A DNA stretch of 39,541 nucleotides from Alistipes sp. (lineage in GTDB: Bacteria; Bacteroidota; Bacteroidia; Bacteroidales; Rikenellaceae). The stretch covers positions 1 through 39,541 of the forward strand of contig JAGBUS010000010.1 in NCBI GenBank assembly GCA_017630735.1, in the 5' to 3' direction. Positions 7,366 to 15,166 of the stretch are shown here, in pieces; within the stretch, counting starts at the first letter, position 1, and every line of letters starts with the position of its first letter. The translations under genes and the position numbers were made by a program. The notes under the pieces were generated by a model, which ran no database searches, was not told the origin of the DNA, and worked only from the letters and a program-made list of their open reading frames with translations.

Positions 7366-9645
7366 ATGAAAAGATTTTTTGAGATATTAATCGCCTTTTT
7401 GATGCTTACGCCTCTATCAGCTGATGCTCAGAGCGTGGGTGTGGTGATGAGTGGCGGTGGCGCGAAGGGTCTCTACCACATTGGTGTGCTGAGGGCTCTG
7501 GAGGAGAATGGCATACCCATAGACTACATTTCGGGCACCTCTATGGGCTCGATTGTGGGAGGTCTCTACGCTTCGGGATATACCATCGAGGAGATGGAGG
7601 AGGTGGCTCTATCGGGTGAGTTGGCACGCTGGGTGAGTGGTAGTATCAACCCAATATATAACTACTATTTCATTGATAGGGAGCGCATTACCAGTATGAT
7701 ACGTGTTCCTATAGGCGTCAAGAGCGAGGATATGTCGCAGCGACCCAAGATATTGCTTCCGGGTGCTATGATGAATACCGCCGAGATAGACCTCGCGTTA
7801 AACTCCTTCTTCACGCAGGCTTCGACAGGTGCAAAGGGTGATTTCGACAAGCTTATGATTCCTTTTCGATGTATCGGCACCGACATACAGCATCACCGTG
7901 CTGTGGAGTTTCGTAGTGGCGATTTGGCACGTGCCATACGCGCCTCTATGGCTTTACCTGTGGCGTTCCCACCTATAGAGATTGACTCGGTGCTTATGTG
8001 TGACGGCGGTTGCTACGATAACTTCCCATGGAAGAGTCTCGACGAGAGCTTCCATCCCGACATTCTCATTGGTATTTGTTGCACAACGATGGAGTCTACG
8101 GTCACCAAAAGTTCTTCTGTTGTGGATCAGGTGATGTCGCTGATTACCATGCCTTCGGATTTCAACCTCCCTGAGGGTCGCTCGGTATTTATTCAGCGCA
8201 ACGTGGGGGTGTCGACACTCGATTTCGGTAGTGCTGCAGAGATTATGGCGGATGGATATAACGATGCTATCGCTGCGATGCCTGAGATTAAGCGATTGAT
8301 ATCGAGACGTATGAGTGCGGAGGAGTATAAGAGGCGTCGCGAGGAGTTTCGTAGCCGTTGCCCAAAGGCTACGATAGGTGAGGTGAATATCACAGGACTG
8401 AATGAGCACCAGCAACGTATCGCTGAGCGAATGATGAAGATTGGTAGTAGGGGAGATGAGGTTATGCATGCTCAGGAGTTCAGCGAGAACTACCTCTCGA
8501 CATTGGCAAATGGCATCGCACGTAGCGAGTTCCCAACCTTTACATACAACTACGATACTAAACGCTACGACGTGCATTTGCCACTCAGCGTGCGCCCAAT
8601 ATTCGATATTGCCATAGGTGGTAATATCTCGTCAACGGCATTTAATCAAGCATATATAGGCTTGAACTACAATAAGATAGGTAGGGTAGGGCAGAGCTTC
8701 CACCTCGATATGTTGCTGGGACCTGTCTACACAATGGCACGACTATGGGGTCGTACAACGTTTATTCTCGACAAGCCTCTCTATGTTGACTACGCCTTTA
8801 ACTTTAATATCCACAACACGTTGAATGGTAACTTCGGTAACCTCTCGCGTGTCGACAACTCCGAGCCTATACGCATGATGGAGAACTTCATCGCGCTGGC
8901 TGCAGGCTCGGCATTCGAGCGCAAGAGCGTTGTGGAGCTTCGCCTAAATACGGGTAGCAATAGTTATCGTTACTCGATGGATATGTACGAGAAGAGGCAG
9001 TATACCCATTTCGACTATATCACCCCTGCCATAGTCCTTGAACGCTCAACATTCGACAAGCCACTGTTCCCTACGCGCGGTAGCCATCTGGTAGCATCGG
9101 CTATGTATGCCTATGGTCGCGACAGACGTACTTCGCAACAGGAGAGTATGATGAGTGTTGGTGAAAATATCGATATGATACGCCAGTGGTGGGGCGTGAA
9201 AGCTCATTGGGAGCAATACTTAGGCATAGATGCACGTGGAGTATTTACCGTGGGATATGCCGTTGAGGGAGTCTATACCACACATCCTGAGTTCGACTCT
9301 CGCGAGGCTACGATGCTCTCATCACCACAATATGCACCACTTATCCACTCGCGTATGATATATATGCCTGAGTTTCGTGCAGATAGATATCTTGGTGTAG
9401 GACTTATGCCTACGGTACGTCTCTACGATAATCTCTATGCGCGCCTAAGTCTCTATGCTATGTTGAGGGATAAGTTTGCAGGAGATGTTATGCACTATAT
9501 GTCCGACTTGTCGCTAATCTATCATACGCCTATTGGTCCTGTAAGTTTAGCTCTTACGAAGTATAACCTCCATAATGGCAATAACCTATACCTGACCTTC
9601 AACTTCGGTTATGCTATATTTGGACGCAAGGGCTTGCACTACTAA
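7366..9645 (+). CDS. Patatin-like phospholipase fused to an outer-membrane beta-barrel (PlpD-like)
   Basis: 759-residue exported protein. Signal peptide about 1-21. The patatin lipase domain (about 22-300) has the oxyanion loop GGGAKG at 30-35, the nucleophile elbow GTSMG with Ser59 and the DGG motif with Asp213, so the Ser-Asp dyad is complete. A POTRA-like segment follows at about 345-425 (VNITGLNEHQQRIAERMM). A surface-antigen/Omp85-type beta-barrel then runs to the end, closing with FNFGYAIFGRKGLHY. This order is that of type Vd autotransporters such as Pseudomonas PlpD, where the barrel exports the lipase. Substrate and whether the lipase is released are unknown. It is a single gene, divergent from pheS and convergent with the DUF4252 gene. 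Confidence 0.93.
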   Translation: MKRFFEILIAFLMLTPLSADAQSVGVVMSGGGAKGLYHIGVLRALEENGIPIDYISGTSMGSIVGGLYASGYTIEEMEEVALSGELARWVSGSINPIYNYYFIDRERITSMIRVPIGVKSEDMSQRPKILLPGAMMNTAEIDLALNSFFTQASTGAKGDFDKLMIPFRCIGTDIQHHRAVEFRSGDLARAIRASMALPVAFPPIEIDSVLMCDGGCYDNFPWKSLDESFHPDILIGICCTTMESTVTKSSSVVDQVMSLITMPSDFNLPEGRSVFIQRNVGVSTLDFGSAAEIMADGYNDAIAAMPEIKRLISRRMSAEEYKRRREEFRSRCPKATIGEVNITGLNEHQQRIAERMMKIGSRGDEVMHAQEFSENYLSTLANGIARSEFPTFTYNYDTKRYDVHLPLSVRPIFDIAIGGNISSTAFNQAYIGLNYNKIGRVGQSFHLDMLLGPVYTMARLWGRTTFILDKPLYVDYAFNFNIHNTLNGNFGNLSRVDNSEPIRMMENFIALAAGSAFERKSVVELRLNTGSNSYRYSMDMYEKRQYTHFDYITPAIVLERSTFDKPLFPTRGSHLVASAMYAYGRDRRTSQQESMMSVGENIDMIRQWWGVKAHWEQYLGIDARGVFTVGYAVEGVYTTHPEFDSREATMLSSPQYAPLIHSRMIYMPEFRADRYLGVGLMPTVRLYDNLYARLSLYAMLRDKFAGDVMHYMSDLSLIYHTPIGPVSLALTKYNLHNGNNLYLTFNFGYAIFGRKGLHY

Positions 9646-9666
9646 GAGGTGTTGTGCAGGGTCTGT

Positions 9667-10131
9667 TTATCGTTTAATGGTAGCTATTTCTGCTAGTCGG
9701 TGGGTGGGAATAGCTCCAGACATTGCGACGATGGCAACTCCTTCGGTGTGACTCTTAACGATGATTATCAGCTCCTTAATAACATCGCCACTATAGACGC
9801 CATACAACTCGTTGAGTGCCTTGCCATCATCCTGGCTCCCGATGAACGTGGCACCCTCATTCTCGATAATCGCTAAGGTTTGTGCTACGAGCTTTGGCGC
9901 GTAGGCCCTGTTTTTACACTCAATCATCTCAATGTTATCGAGCATCTTGAATGTTGCGCGTTGCTCCTTATCGGCAAATTTTGAAGCCATGCCGAGCATA
10001 AAGCTCCCAACACTCGTATGCTCAACATCTTCTTGCTTCGCTGCCTCCTTACCAAGTTTTACAACGGCGGGTATCTCTGCGTATGAGATGAGGGGGATAA
10101 GAAGCAATATCATTAAAATATAGCGTTTCAT
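9667..10131 (-). CDS. DUF4252 domain-containing exported protein
   Basis: 154 residues with a signal peptide (about 1-18, cleavage after ISYA). The remainder matches my memory of the DUF4252 family, a small Bacteroidetes-restricted exported family of unknown function: MLGMASKFADKEQRATFKMLDNIEMIEC followed by a basic/acidic alternating region and the KELIIIVKSHTEGVAIVAMSG strand. A Cys at about residue 72 is not in a lipobox, so it does not look like a lipoprotein. It is a single gene on the minus strand, convergent with the patatin gene 21 bp away and divergent from queD. Confidence 0.85.
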   Translation of the reverse strand: MKRYILMILLLIPLISYAEIPAVVKLGKEAAKQEDVEHTSVGSFMLGMASKFADKEQRATFKMLDNIEMIECKNRAYAPKLVAQTLAIIENEGATFIGSQDDGKALNELYGVYSGDVIKELIIIVKSHTEGVAIVAMSGAIPTHRLAEIATIKR

Positions 10132-10159
10132 GGCAATAGAAGTTTATGTAATGTGAATA

Positions 10160-10190
10160 CAAATATAGTACAAAAGCGCGTAATACAAAA
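10160..10190 (-). promoter_or_regulatory. Promoter of the DUF4252 gene
   Basis: Minus-strand TATATTTG (complement of 10160-10167) as -7 box, with TTTG at the complement of 10186-10189 as -33 element, 18 nt apart. Spacing is slightly short of the usual 19-21. The leader would be about 25 nt. Confidence 0.5.
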
Positions 10191-10209
10191 TGCCTTATGG
10201 CTATATCTA

Positions 10210-10240
10210 TTGTGATATTACAAATAAATAGGTATCTTTG
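10210..10240 (+). promoter_or_regulatory. Promoter of queD-polA
   Basis: TTG at 10210-10212, 20-nt spacer, TATCTTTG at 10233-10240: a full Bacteroidetes promoter. The expected start site is near 10244-10246. The first ATG (10249) would then have almost no leader, which supports the later ATG at 10276 as the queD start. Confidence 0.8.
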
Positions 10241-10275
10241 TAAGGGAAATGAATAATGATTTAAATGAGCATATT

Positions 10276-10728
10276 ATGTCAGTAATACGTTTAACTAAGG
10301 AGTTCTCTTTTGAGGCGGCACATACGTTGGAGGGTTACGATGGTCCATGTCGCGAGATTCATGGACACTCATACAAGCTCTTTGTTACGGTCAAGGGTGA
10401 GCCACAGATAGATGAGAGCTCTCCAAAGCTCGGTATGGCTATGGACTTCGGACTACTCAAGCGCATTGTAAACGAACAGATTGTGGAGCGTCTTGACCAC
10501 GCCTTTATTATGCGCCGTACACCACAGGCGGAGGAGTTGGCAGAGGCTCTTGAATACCGATTTTCGAAGATAGTTTTTACTGATTATCAGCCAACAAGCG
10601 AAAATATGCTCGTCGATTTTGCTGAGCGTTTATTGGGTGCATTACCTGAGGAGATAGAGCTATACTCTTTGCGTCTCCACGAAACAGCAACATCCTATGC
10701 CGAGTGGTATGCTTCGGATAATTTCTAA
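10276..10728 (+). CDS. queD: 6-carboxytetrahydropterin synthase QueD (6-pyruvoyl-tetrahydropterin synthase family)
   Basis: Converts 7,8-dihydroneopterin triphosphate to 6-carboxytetrahydropterin, the first committed step of queuosine/deazapurine synthesis. From the chosen ATG there are 150 residues. Zinc ligands His16 (FEAAH), His29 and His31 (EIHGHSYKL) and catalytic Cys25 are all present; DFGLLKRIV, LDHAFI and PTSEN are family blocks. An upstream in-frame ATG at 10249 would add nine residues (MNNDLNEHI), but it lies only about 4 nt after the predicted transcription start, and family members begin about ten residues before FEAAH, so 10276 is preferred. polA follows 10 bp later, probably in one operon. 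No other queuosine gene is in view, so a sepiapterin- or folate-side role cannot be excluded by context. Confidence 0.93.
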   Translation: MSVIRLTKEFSFEAAHTLEGYDGPCREIHGHSYKLFVTVKGEPQIDESSPKLGMAMDFGLLKRIVNEQIVERLDHAFIMRRTPQAEELAEALEYRFSKIVFTDYQPTSENMLVDFAERLLGALPEEIELYSLRLHETATSYAEWYASDNF

Positions 10729-10738
10729 ACGTGAAACA

Positions 10739-13615
10739 ATGGCTAAGCGAGTCTTTCTTATTGATGCGTATGCGTTGATTTTCAGGTATTATTATGCCTT
10801 TATGGGTCGCCCTATGCGTAACCGTGATGGCGTAAATACCTCTGTGGTATTTGGCTTCACAAAGTTTTTGCGCGATATCCTTAAGCGTGAGAAGCCTGAT
10901 ATGTTGGGTGTTGCGTTTGATCCTCCTGGTGGATGTTTCCGCCGCGAGGTATTTGCTGAGTATAAGGCAAATCGCCCCCCTACACCTGAGGATATCAAAC
11001 TCTCGGTGCCCTATGTTAAGCGTCTGCTTGAGGCTATGCGTATTCCTATCTTGGAGGTGGCGGGCTACGAGGCTGATGATGTTATAGGCACACTGGCTAA
11101 GAAGGGTGCAAAGGTGGGACATAGGGTATATATGGTTACACCCGATAAGGATTATGGTCAGCTTGTAGATGATAGTTGTGTTATCTATCGCCAAAAGGGT
11201 GAGGATATCGAGATTATCGACCGTCAAAGCATCGAGGATAAGTATGGCTTTGCGGACCCTGTCCTTGTACGCGATATGTTGGCATTGTGGGGTGATTCGT
11301 CGGATAATATCCCTGGTGTGCCAGGTATTGGAGAGAAGGGCGCATCGAAGCTTGTGAGAGAGTGGGGTACGGCAGAGAATATCCTTGCCAACACCGATAA
11401 GATTGGCGGTAAGACGGGTAAGAATATTGCTGAGTGGGGCGATAAGCTCCTATTGGCTAAGCAGCTAACAACAATATGCCTTGATGTTCCTATTGAGTTC
11501 GATGAGGATGACTTGGCTATATCTGAGCCTAACTATACGGAGCTTAAGTCGCTGTATGCAGAGCTTAATTTCTCGTCGTTTCTCCGTGATTTAGAGAATG
11601 TTGCGACAGTAGAGCAGGTGGCAGATACTCCAACGCAAGCTCCTCAAATACAGCTTCAGGAGGTTGCTCGCACTAAGGCAGAGGTTAGGCGTAAGGCATC
11701 TTTGGAGGGTCAGGGCGATCTCTTTGCTATGATGGATGCAACACCTGCGGTTGAGGTCGCTGCGAGTGAGCCTGTGGCAGATGTGGCTGAGCCTGTGGAG
11801 AGCGTTATGCACACCATAGCCGATACGCCTCACGAATACACCATCATCCATAGCGCAGATATGCTTCGTGAGGTGTGTGCAAGGATTGCGACATACAAGG
11901 AGTTTTGTTTCGATACCGAGACTACGGGTCTCGACCCATTGACCAGCTCGATTGTCGGAATGTCATTTGCCGTAGAGGAGCATAAGGCGTGGTACTTGCC
12001 ATTTAATCAGGCTTCGGTTACGGAGTATGTTGATATCCTTCGCCCAATATTTGAGGATGAGGCTATCACAAAGGTAGGTCAGAATATTAAGTTCGACATT
12101 ATGGTGCTTCGTCAGTTAGGTATAGAGGTGCTCGGAAGTAAGATTGATACGATGTTGTTGCATTACTTGATAGATGCTGATGCTCGTCATAATATGAACT
12201 TCCTTGCGGAGCGTTATCTTAGCTATACGCCTATTGCTATCGAGACACTTATCGGTAAGGGTGCTAAGCAGCTAACCATGGATATGGTTGGTGTTGAGCG
12301 CGTTGCGGAGTATGCTGCAGAGGATGCAGATGTCACATTACGCCTAAAGCGAGTGCTTTATGGCGAGGTGGAGAAGATGGGTATGCTCGACCTATACAAT
12401 CGTATCGAGGAACCGATGATTGATGTGTTGGCAGATATTGAGCTACAGGGAGTATCTATCAATAGTGAGGCATTGAATAGCTATGCCGTAGAGTTACGTG
12501 CTTTGTTGTCGCGCCTTGAGGCTGAGGTGCGCAAGATGGCAGATGAGCCTACATTAAATATAAACTCTTCGCGTCAGTTGGGTGAGGTGCTCTTTGGTAA
12601 GTTGCGTATTGCGGCGAAACCTAAGATGACCAAGACAAAGCAGTTCTCAACCGATGAGGAGTATTTGCAGTCGTTTGCTCATGACTTCCCTATCGTAAGT
12701 AAGATATTGGAGTACCGAGGAGTTAAGAAACTGTTATCTACCTATGTTGAGGCATTGCCACAGCTTGTGAATAGTGTCTCTGGCAAGATACATACATCAT
12801 ATAATCAGGCTGTTACAGCAACGGGACGTTTGTCATCGACAAATCCTAATTTGCAGAATATACCTATTCGTGATCAGCTTGGTAAGCCTATCCGAGCAGC
12901 CTTTGTGGCTTCCGACGCGGAGCATACTCTTGTCGCTGCGGACTATTCGCAGATTGAGCTACGTATCATGGCACATCTCAGTGGCGACGACTCGCTGATA
13001 GATGCCTTCCGCGTAGGTGAGGATATTCACTCTGCCACTGCTGCACGCCTATATGGAAAGAGTGCTGAGGAGGTGACATCTGACGAGCGTCGTAGAGCTA
13101 AGACCGCCAACTTCGGTATCATATATGGTATCTCTGCCTTTGGTCTTGCGCAGCGTCTCGATATTCCTAACCGTGAGGCTAAGGAGCTTATTGAGAGCTA
13201 CTTCGCATCATATCCAGGTGTTAAGGCGTATATGGATGGCGCGATAATGAGAGCTACGGAGGAGGGATATGTGGAGACAATGTTTGGTCGCCGTAGGGTG
13301 CTCCATGATATAAAATCTTCGAATCGTACAGTGCGCGGTGTTGCGGAGCGAAATGCCATAAATGCACCTATTCAGGGCTCTGCAGCAGATATAATGAAAC
13401 TCGCAATGGTCGAGATATACCGTCGCTTCAAGGCTGAAGGTATACGTTCTCGTATGATTATGCAGGTGCACGATGAGGTTGTCATCGACACACTTAATAG
13501 CGAGCTCGAAGCTGTAAAGCGTATTGTAAAAGAGGCTATGGAGAGTGTTGCTGAGCTACGTGTGCCACTTATTGCAGAGGTTAATAGTGGGGATAATTGG
13601 CTTATAGCCCATTAA
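10739..13615 (+). CDS. polA: DNA polymerase I
   Basis: 958-residue repair and Okazaki-fragment polymerase. The start at 10739 (MAKRVFLIDAYALIFR) is chosen because the nuclease domain begins there; upstream in-frame codons overlap queD. Three domains are complete. The 5'-3' nuclease (about 1-290) shows the DKDYGQLVDD region and the H3TH loop (DNIPGVPGIGEKGA). The 3'-5' exonuclease (about 385-560) has the intact acidic motif FDTETTG at about 391-397, so proofreading is likely active. The polymerase (about 580-958) has motif A with Asp735 (ADYSQIELR), motif B (RRRAKTANFGIIYG) and motif C HDE at 911-913. A low-complexity Ala/Val/Glu linker lies between the first two domains. Confidence 0.98.
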   Translation: MAKRVFLIDAYALIFRYYYAFMGRPMRNRDGVNTSVVFGFTKFLRDILKREKPDMLGVAFDPPGGCFRREVFAEYKANRPPTPEDIKLSVPYVKRLLEAMRIPILEVAGYEADDVIGTLAKKGAKVGHRVYMVTPDKDYGQLVDDSCVIYRQKGEDIEIIDRQSIEDKYGFADPVLVRDMLALWGDSSDNIPGVPGIGEKGASKLVREWGTAENILANTDKIGGKTGKNIAEWGDKLLLAKQLTTICLDVPIEFDEDDLAISEPNYTELKSLYAELNFSSFLRDLENVATVEQVADTPTQAPQIQLQEVARTKAEVRRKASLEGQGDLFAMMDATPAVEVAASEPVADVAEPVESVMHTIADTPHEYTIIHSADMLREVCARIATYKEFCFDTETTGLDPLTSSIVGMSFAVEEHKAWYLPFNQASVTEYVDILRPIFEDEAITKVGQNIKFDIMVLRQLGIEVLGSKIDTMLLHYLIDADARHNMNFLAERYLSYTPIAIETLIGKGAKQLTMDMVGVERVAEYAAEDADVTLRLKRVLYGEVEKMGMLDLYNRIEEPMIDVLADIELQGVSINSEALNSYAVELRALLSRLEAEVRKMADEPTLNINSSRQLGEVLFGKLRIAAKPKMTKTKQFSTDEEYLQSFAHDFPIVSKILEYRGVKKLLSTYVEALPQLVNSVSGKIHTSYNQAVTATGRLSSTNPNLQNIPIRDQLGKPIRAAFVASDAEHTLVAADYSQIELRIMAHLSGDDSLIDAFRVGEDIHSATAARLYGKSAEEVTSDERRRAKTANFGIIYGISAFGLAQRLDIPNREAKELIESYFASYPGVKAYMDGAIMRATEEGYVETMFGRRRVLHDIKSSNRTVRGVAERNAINAPIQGSAADIMKLAMVEIYRRFKAEGIRSRMIMQVHDEVVIDTLNSELEAVKRIVKEAMESVAELRVPLIAEVNSGDNWLIAH

Positions 13616-13619
13616 GCAG

Positions 13620-13750
13620 TTCTTTGTTGAGATAACAGCGCATCTACTGCCGCTAACGAAATATTTCGCCAATGGGCAGTACGCTATAGTACAGCCCATC
13701 GCCTCAAATTTCGCCGAGCGTTGTATCTGCACTATTCTATCAACAAATAA
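13620..13750. repeat. 131-bp imperfect palindrome downstream of polA, with GTAC core hairpin
   Basis: The centre is a near-perfect hairpin: ATGGGCAGTAC (13672-13682), loop GCTATA, GTACAGCCCAT (13689-13699), one mismatch. The two flanks remain roughly complementary out to TTTGTTGA (13623-13630) and TCAACAAA (13739-13746), with gaps. Read on the minus strand the core contains GGGCTGTACTAT (13686-13697), a 12-mer also present in the structured element at 20031-20160. It may be a degraded relative or a short non-autonomous repeat. A 67-codon minus-strand reading frame crosses it but looks spurious. Confidence 0.6.
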
Positions 13751-13790
13751 GCAAATCAAGGTTTTTCGGACTTCGTGCGCCTAAAACGAA

Positions 13791-13808
13791 CTCTTGTTAT
13801 ACAACTTC
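13791..13808 (+). repeat. 18-bp repeat CTCTTGTTATACAACTTC, copy 1
   Basis: Identical to 20164-20181. In both places it lies shortly before a terminator hairpin (8 and 11 nt) and after an intergenic palindromic element. Two exact copies of an 18-mer in non-coding DNA of one window suggest a dispersed repeat family. Confidence 0.7.
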
Positions 13809-13815
13809 ATATACG

Positions 13816-13856
13816 ATGGGCGTGTCCAATATATTCGGACACGCCCATGCTATTTT
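13816..13856 (+). terminator. Terminator after polA
   Basis: 12-bp perfect stem ATGGGCGTGTCC (13816-13827) with GGACACGCCCAT (13837-13848), then GCTATTTTATT. It lies between convergent polA and pth and may serve both. Confidence 0.85.
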
Positions 13857-13865
13857 ATTATATTC

Positions 13866-14429
13866 TTACTTGCCGTTGTAAGAGTTCATCGTGCGATCAG
13901 CACCCACCGACACAAAGGACAAGATAGCATCACCAAAGAGCTTTAGTCGCTCAGGCATAGCCTTATTCTCATCATCGGTAAAGGCTCCTAAGACGTAGTC
14001 CACCTGGTGACCCTTAGGGAAGTCGCCACCTACACCAAAGCGCATACGCACATACTGGTTATCGCCCAAGAGCTCGGTGATATTGCGTAGACCATTATGA
14101 CCACCCTCGCTACCATTCTTACGCATACGGAATGTTCCGAATGGAAGAGCTATATCGTCCGATATAACAAGGAGGTTTTCGCGTGGAATACGCTCCTGTT
14201 CCATCCAGTAACGCACCGCCTTGCCCGAAAGGTTCATATATGTTGATGGCTTAAGCAGGAAGATAGTGCGACCACGGTGCTTGAGCGTAGCCATAGCACC
14301 ATAACGTACCGTCGTAAAAGAGATATTGGATGCCTCGGCTAAGGCATCCAACACTCTGAATCCTATGTTGTGGCGGGTATCGGCGTATTCTGCACCGATG
14401 TTGCCCAGCCCGACAACAAGATATTTCAT
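13866..14429 (-). CDS. pth: Peptidyl-tRNA hydrolase
   Basis: Releases tRNA from drop-off peptidyl-tRNA; essential cytosolic recycling enzyme. 187 residues, normal length. Catalytic residues are visible: Asn10 (GLGNIG), His20 (TRHNIGF), the DD pair at 91-92 and Asn112 (GGHNGLR), plus the KPSTYMNLSG block at 60-69. It is followed on the plus side by the convergent polA terminator. It lies 24 bp downstream of rplY, and the rplY-pth pair is a common bacterial arrangement, so one operon is likely. Confidence 0.97.
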   Translation of the reverse strand: MKYLVVGLGNIGAEYADTRHNIGFRVLDALAEASNISFTTVRYGAMATLKHRGRTIFLLKPSTYMNLSGKAVRYWMEQERIPRENLLVISDDIALPFGTFRMRKNGSEGGHNGLRNITELLGDNQYVRMRFGVGGDFPKGHQVDYVLGAFTDDENKAMPERLKLFGDAILSFVSVGADRTMNSYNGK

Positions 14430-14453
14430 CTTCGATTCGGTTTAGTCCAGCTA

Positions 14454-15014
14454 TTACTTCGCTGCACGTGAAGCACGTGTTACACGAACTGCACAAACTG
14501 CAGTAGTAGCAGGAGTCATGAATGTAAGGTTCTCGTGCTGAAGATCACCTACGAAGATAGTCTGACCAACCTTCAATGGAGTAACGTCAACAACGATCTC
14601 ATCTGGAATGTACTCAACAAGACCCTTAACTGTAAGCTTACGAGCTGAAAGAGCGAGCTTACCACCGATCTTAACACCCTCAGCGTTACCTGTAAGGCGT
14701 ACTGGTACGTTAACAGCTACTGGCTTACCCTCCTGGATACGGTAGAAGTCTACGTGAAGAATCTGCTCACGAACTGGGTGGAACTGAACCTCGCGCATAA
14801 CTGCCTTAACGATCTTACCATCGATGTTGATCTCGATGATGTAAGAGTTAGGAGTGTAGATAAGCTGACCGAGCTCCTTTGCATCTACTGAGAATGCGAT
14901 CTCCTCGCCACCACCGTAAACGATGCAAGGTACCTGACCCTCGCGACGTGCTGCCTTAGCGAACTTCTTACCGAAATCGTTACGTGCAGTACCATTAATC
15001 TGAATTGTCTGCAT
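14454..15014 (-). CDS. rplY: 50S ribosomal protein L25 / general stress protein Ctc
   Basis: 5S-rRNA-binding ribosomal protein of the long Ctc/TL5 type, 186 residues. The N-terminal L25 domain (about 1-90) shows ARNDFGKKFAKAARREGQVPCIVYG and VMREVQFHPVREQILHVDFYRI. The C-terminal TL5 beta domain (about 95-186) shows VRLTGNAEGVKIGGKL and YIPDEIVVDVTPLKVGQTIFVGDL. Codon use is strongly biased toward a few codons, as in ilvE and frr, fitting high expression. The ATG at 15014 follows an 80-90-nt leader with a possible hairpin; no upstream in-frame start is needed. Confidence 0.97.
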   Translation of the reverse strand: MQTIQINGTARNDFGKKFAKAARREGQVPCIVYGGGEEIAFSVDAKELGQLIYTPNSYIIEINIDGKIVKAVMREVQFHPVREQILHVDFYRIQEGKPVAVNVPVRLTGNAEGVKIGGKLALSARKLTVKGLVEYIPDEIVVDVTPLKVGQTIFVGDLQHENLTFMTPATTAVCAVRVTRASRAAK

Positions 15015-15099
15015 AATTGTTTAAATATTAGTTGTTTAACTTCAGCACCACTCAATCATAGTCAATTGCTATGACCCCATAAGTGCCTGCTTGGGAGCG

Positions 15100-15107
15100 C
15101 AAAGATA
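15100..15107 (-). promoter_or_regulatory. -7 box of the rplY-pth promoter
   Basis: Minus-strand TATCTTTG (complement of 15100-15107), a perfect TAnnTTTG. The nearest TTG (complement of 15125-15127) is only 17 nt upstream, shorter than usual. It predicts a leader of about 80 nt before rplY. Confidence 0.6.
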
Positions 15108-15166
15108 GTCAAATTTTCTTTACGCAAGACGTTTTATGCTAATTTTTTTGCAAAATAGGCTGAAAC

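Noticed and set aside
13556..13759. 67-codon minus-strand reading frame (MICLFVDRIVQIQ...) after polA
   Set aside because: It overlaps the 3' end of polA and runs through an imperfect palindrome, which creates open frames by itself. No start signal or domain supports it, though similar frames may be called in genomes that carry this repeat.
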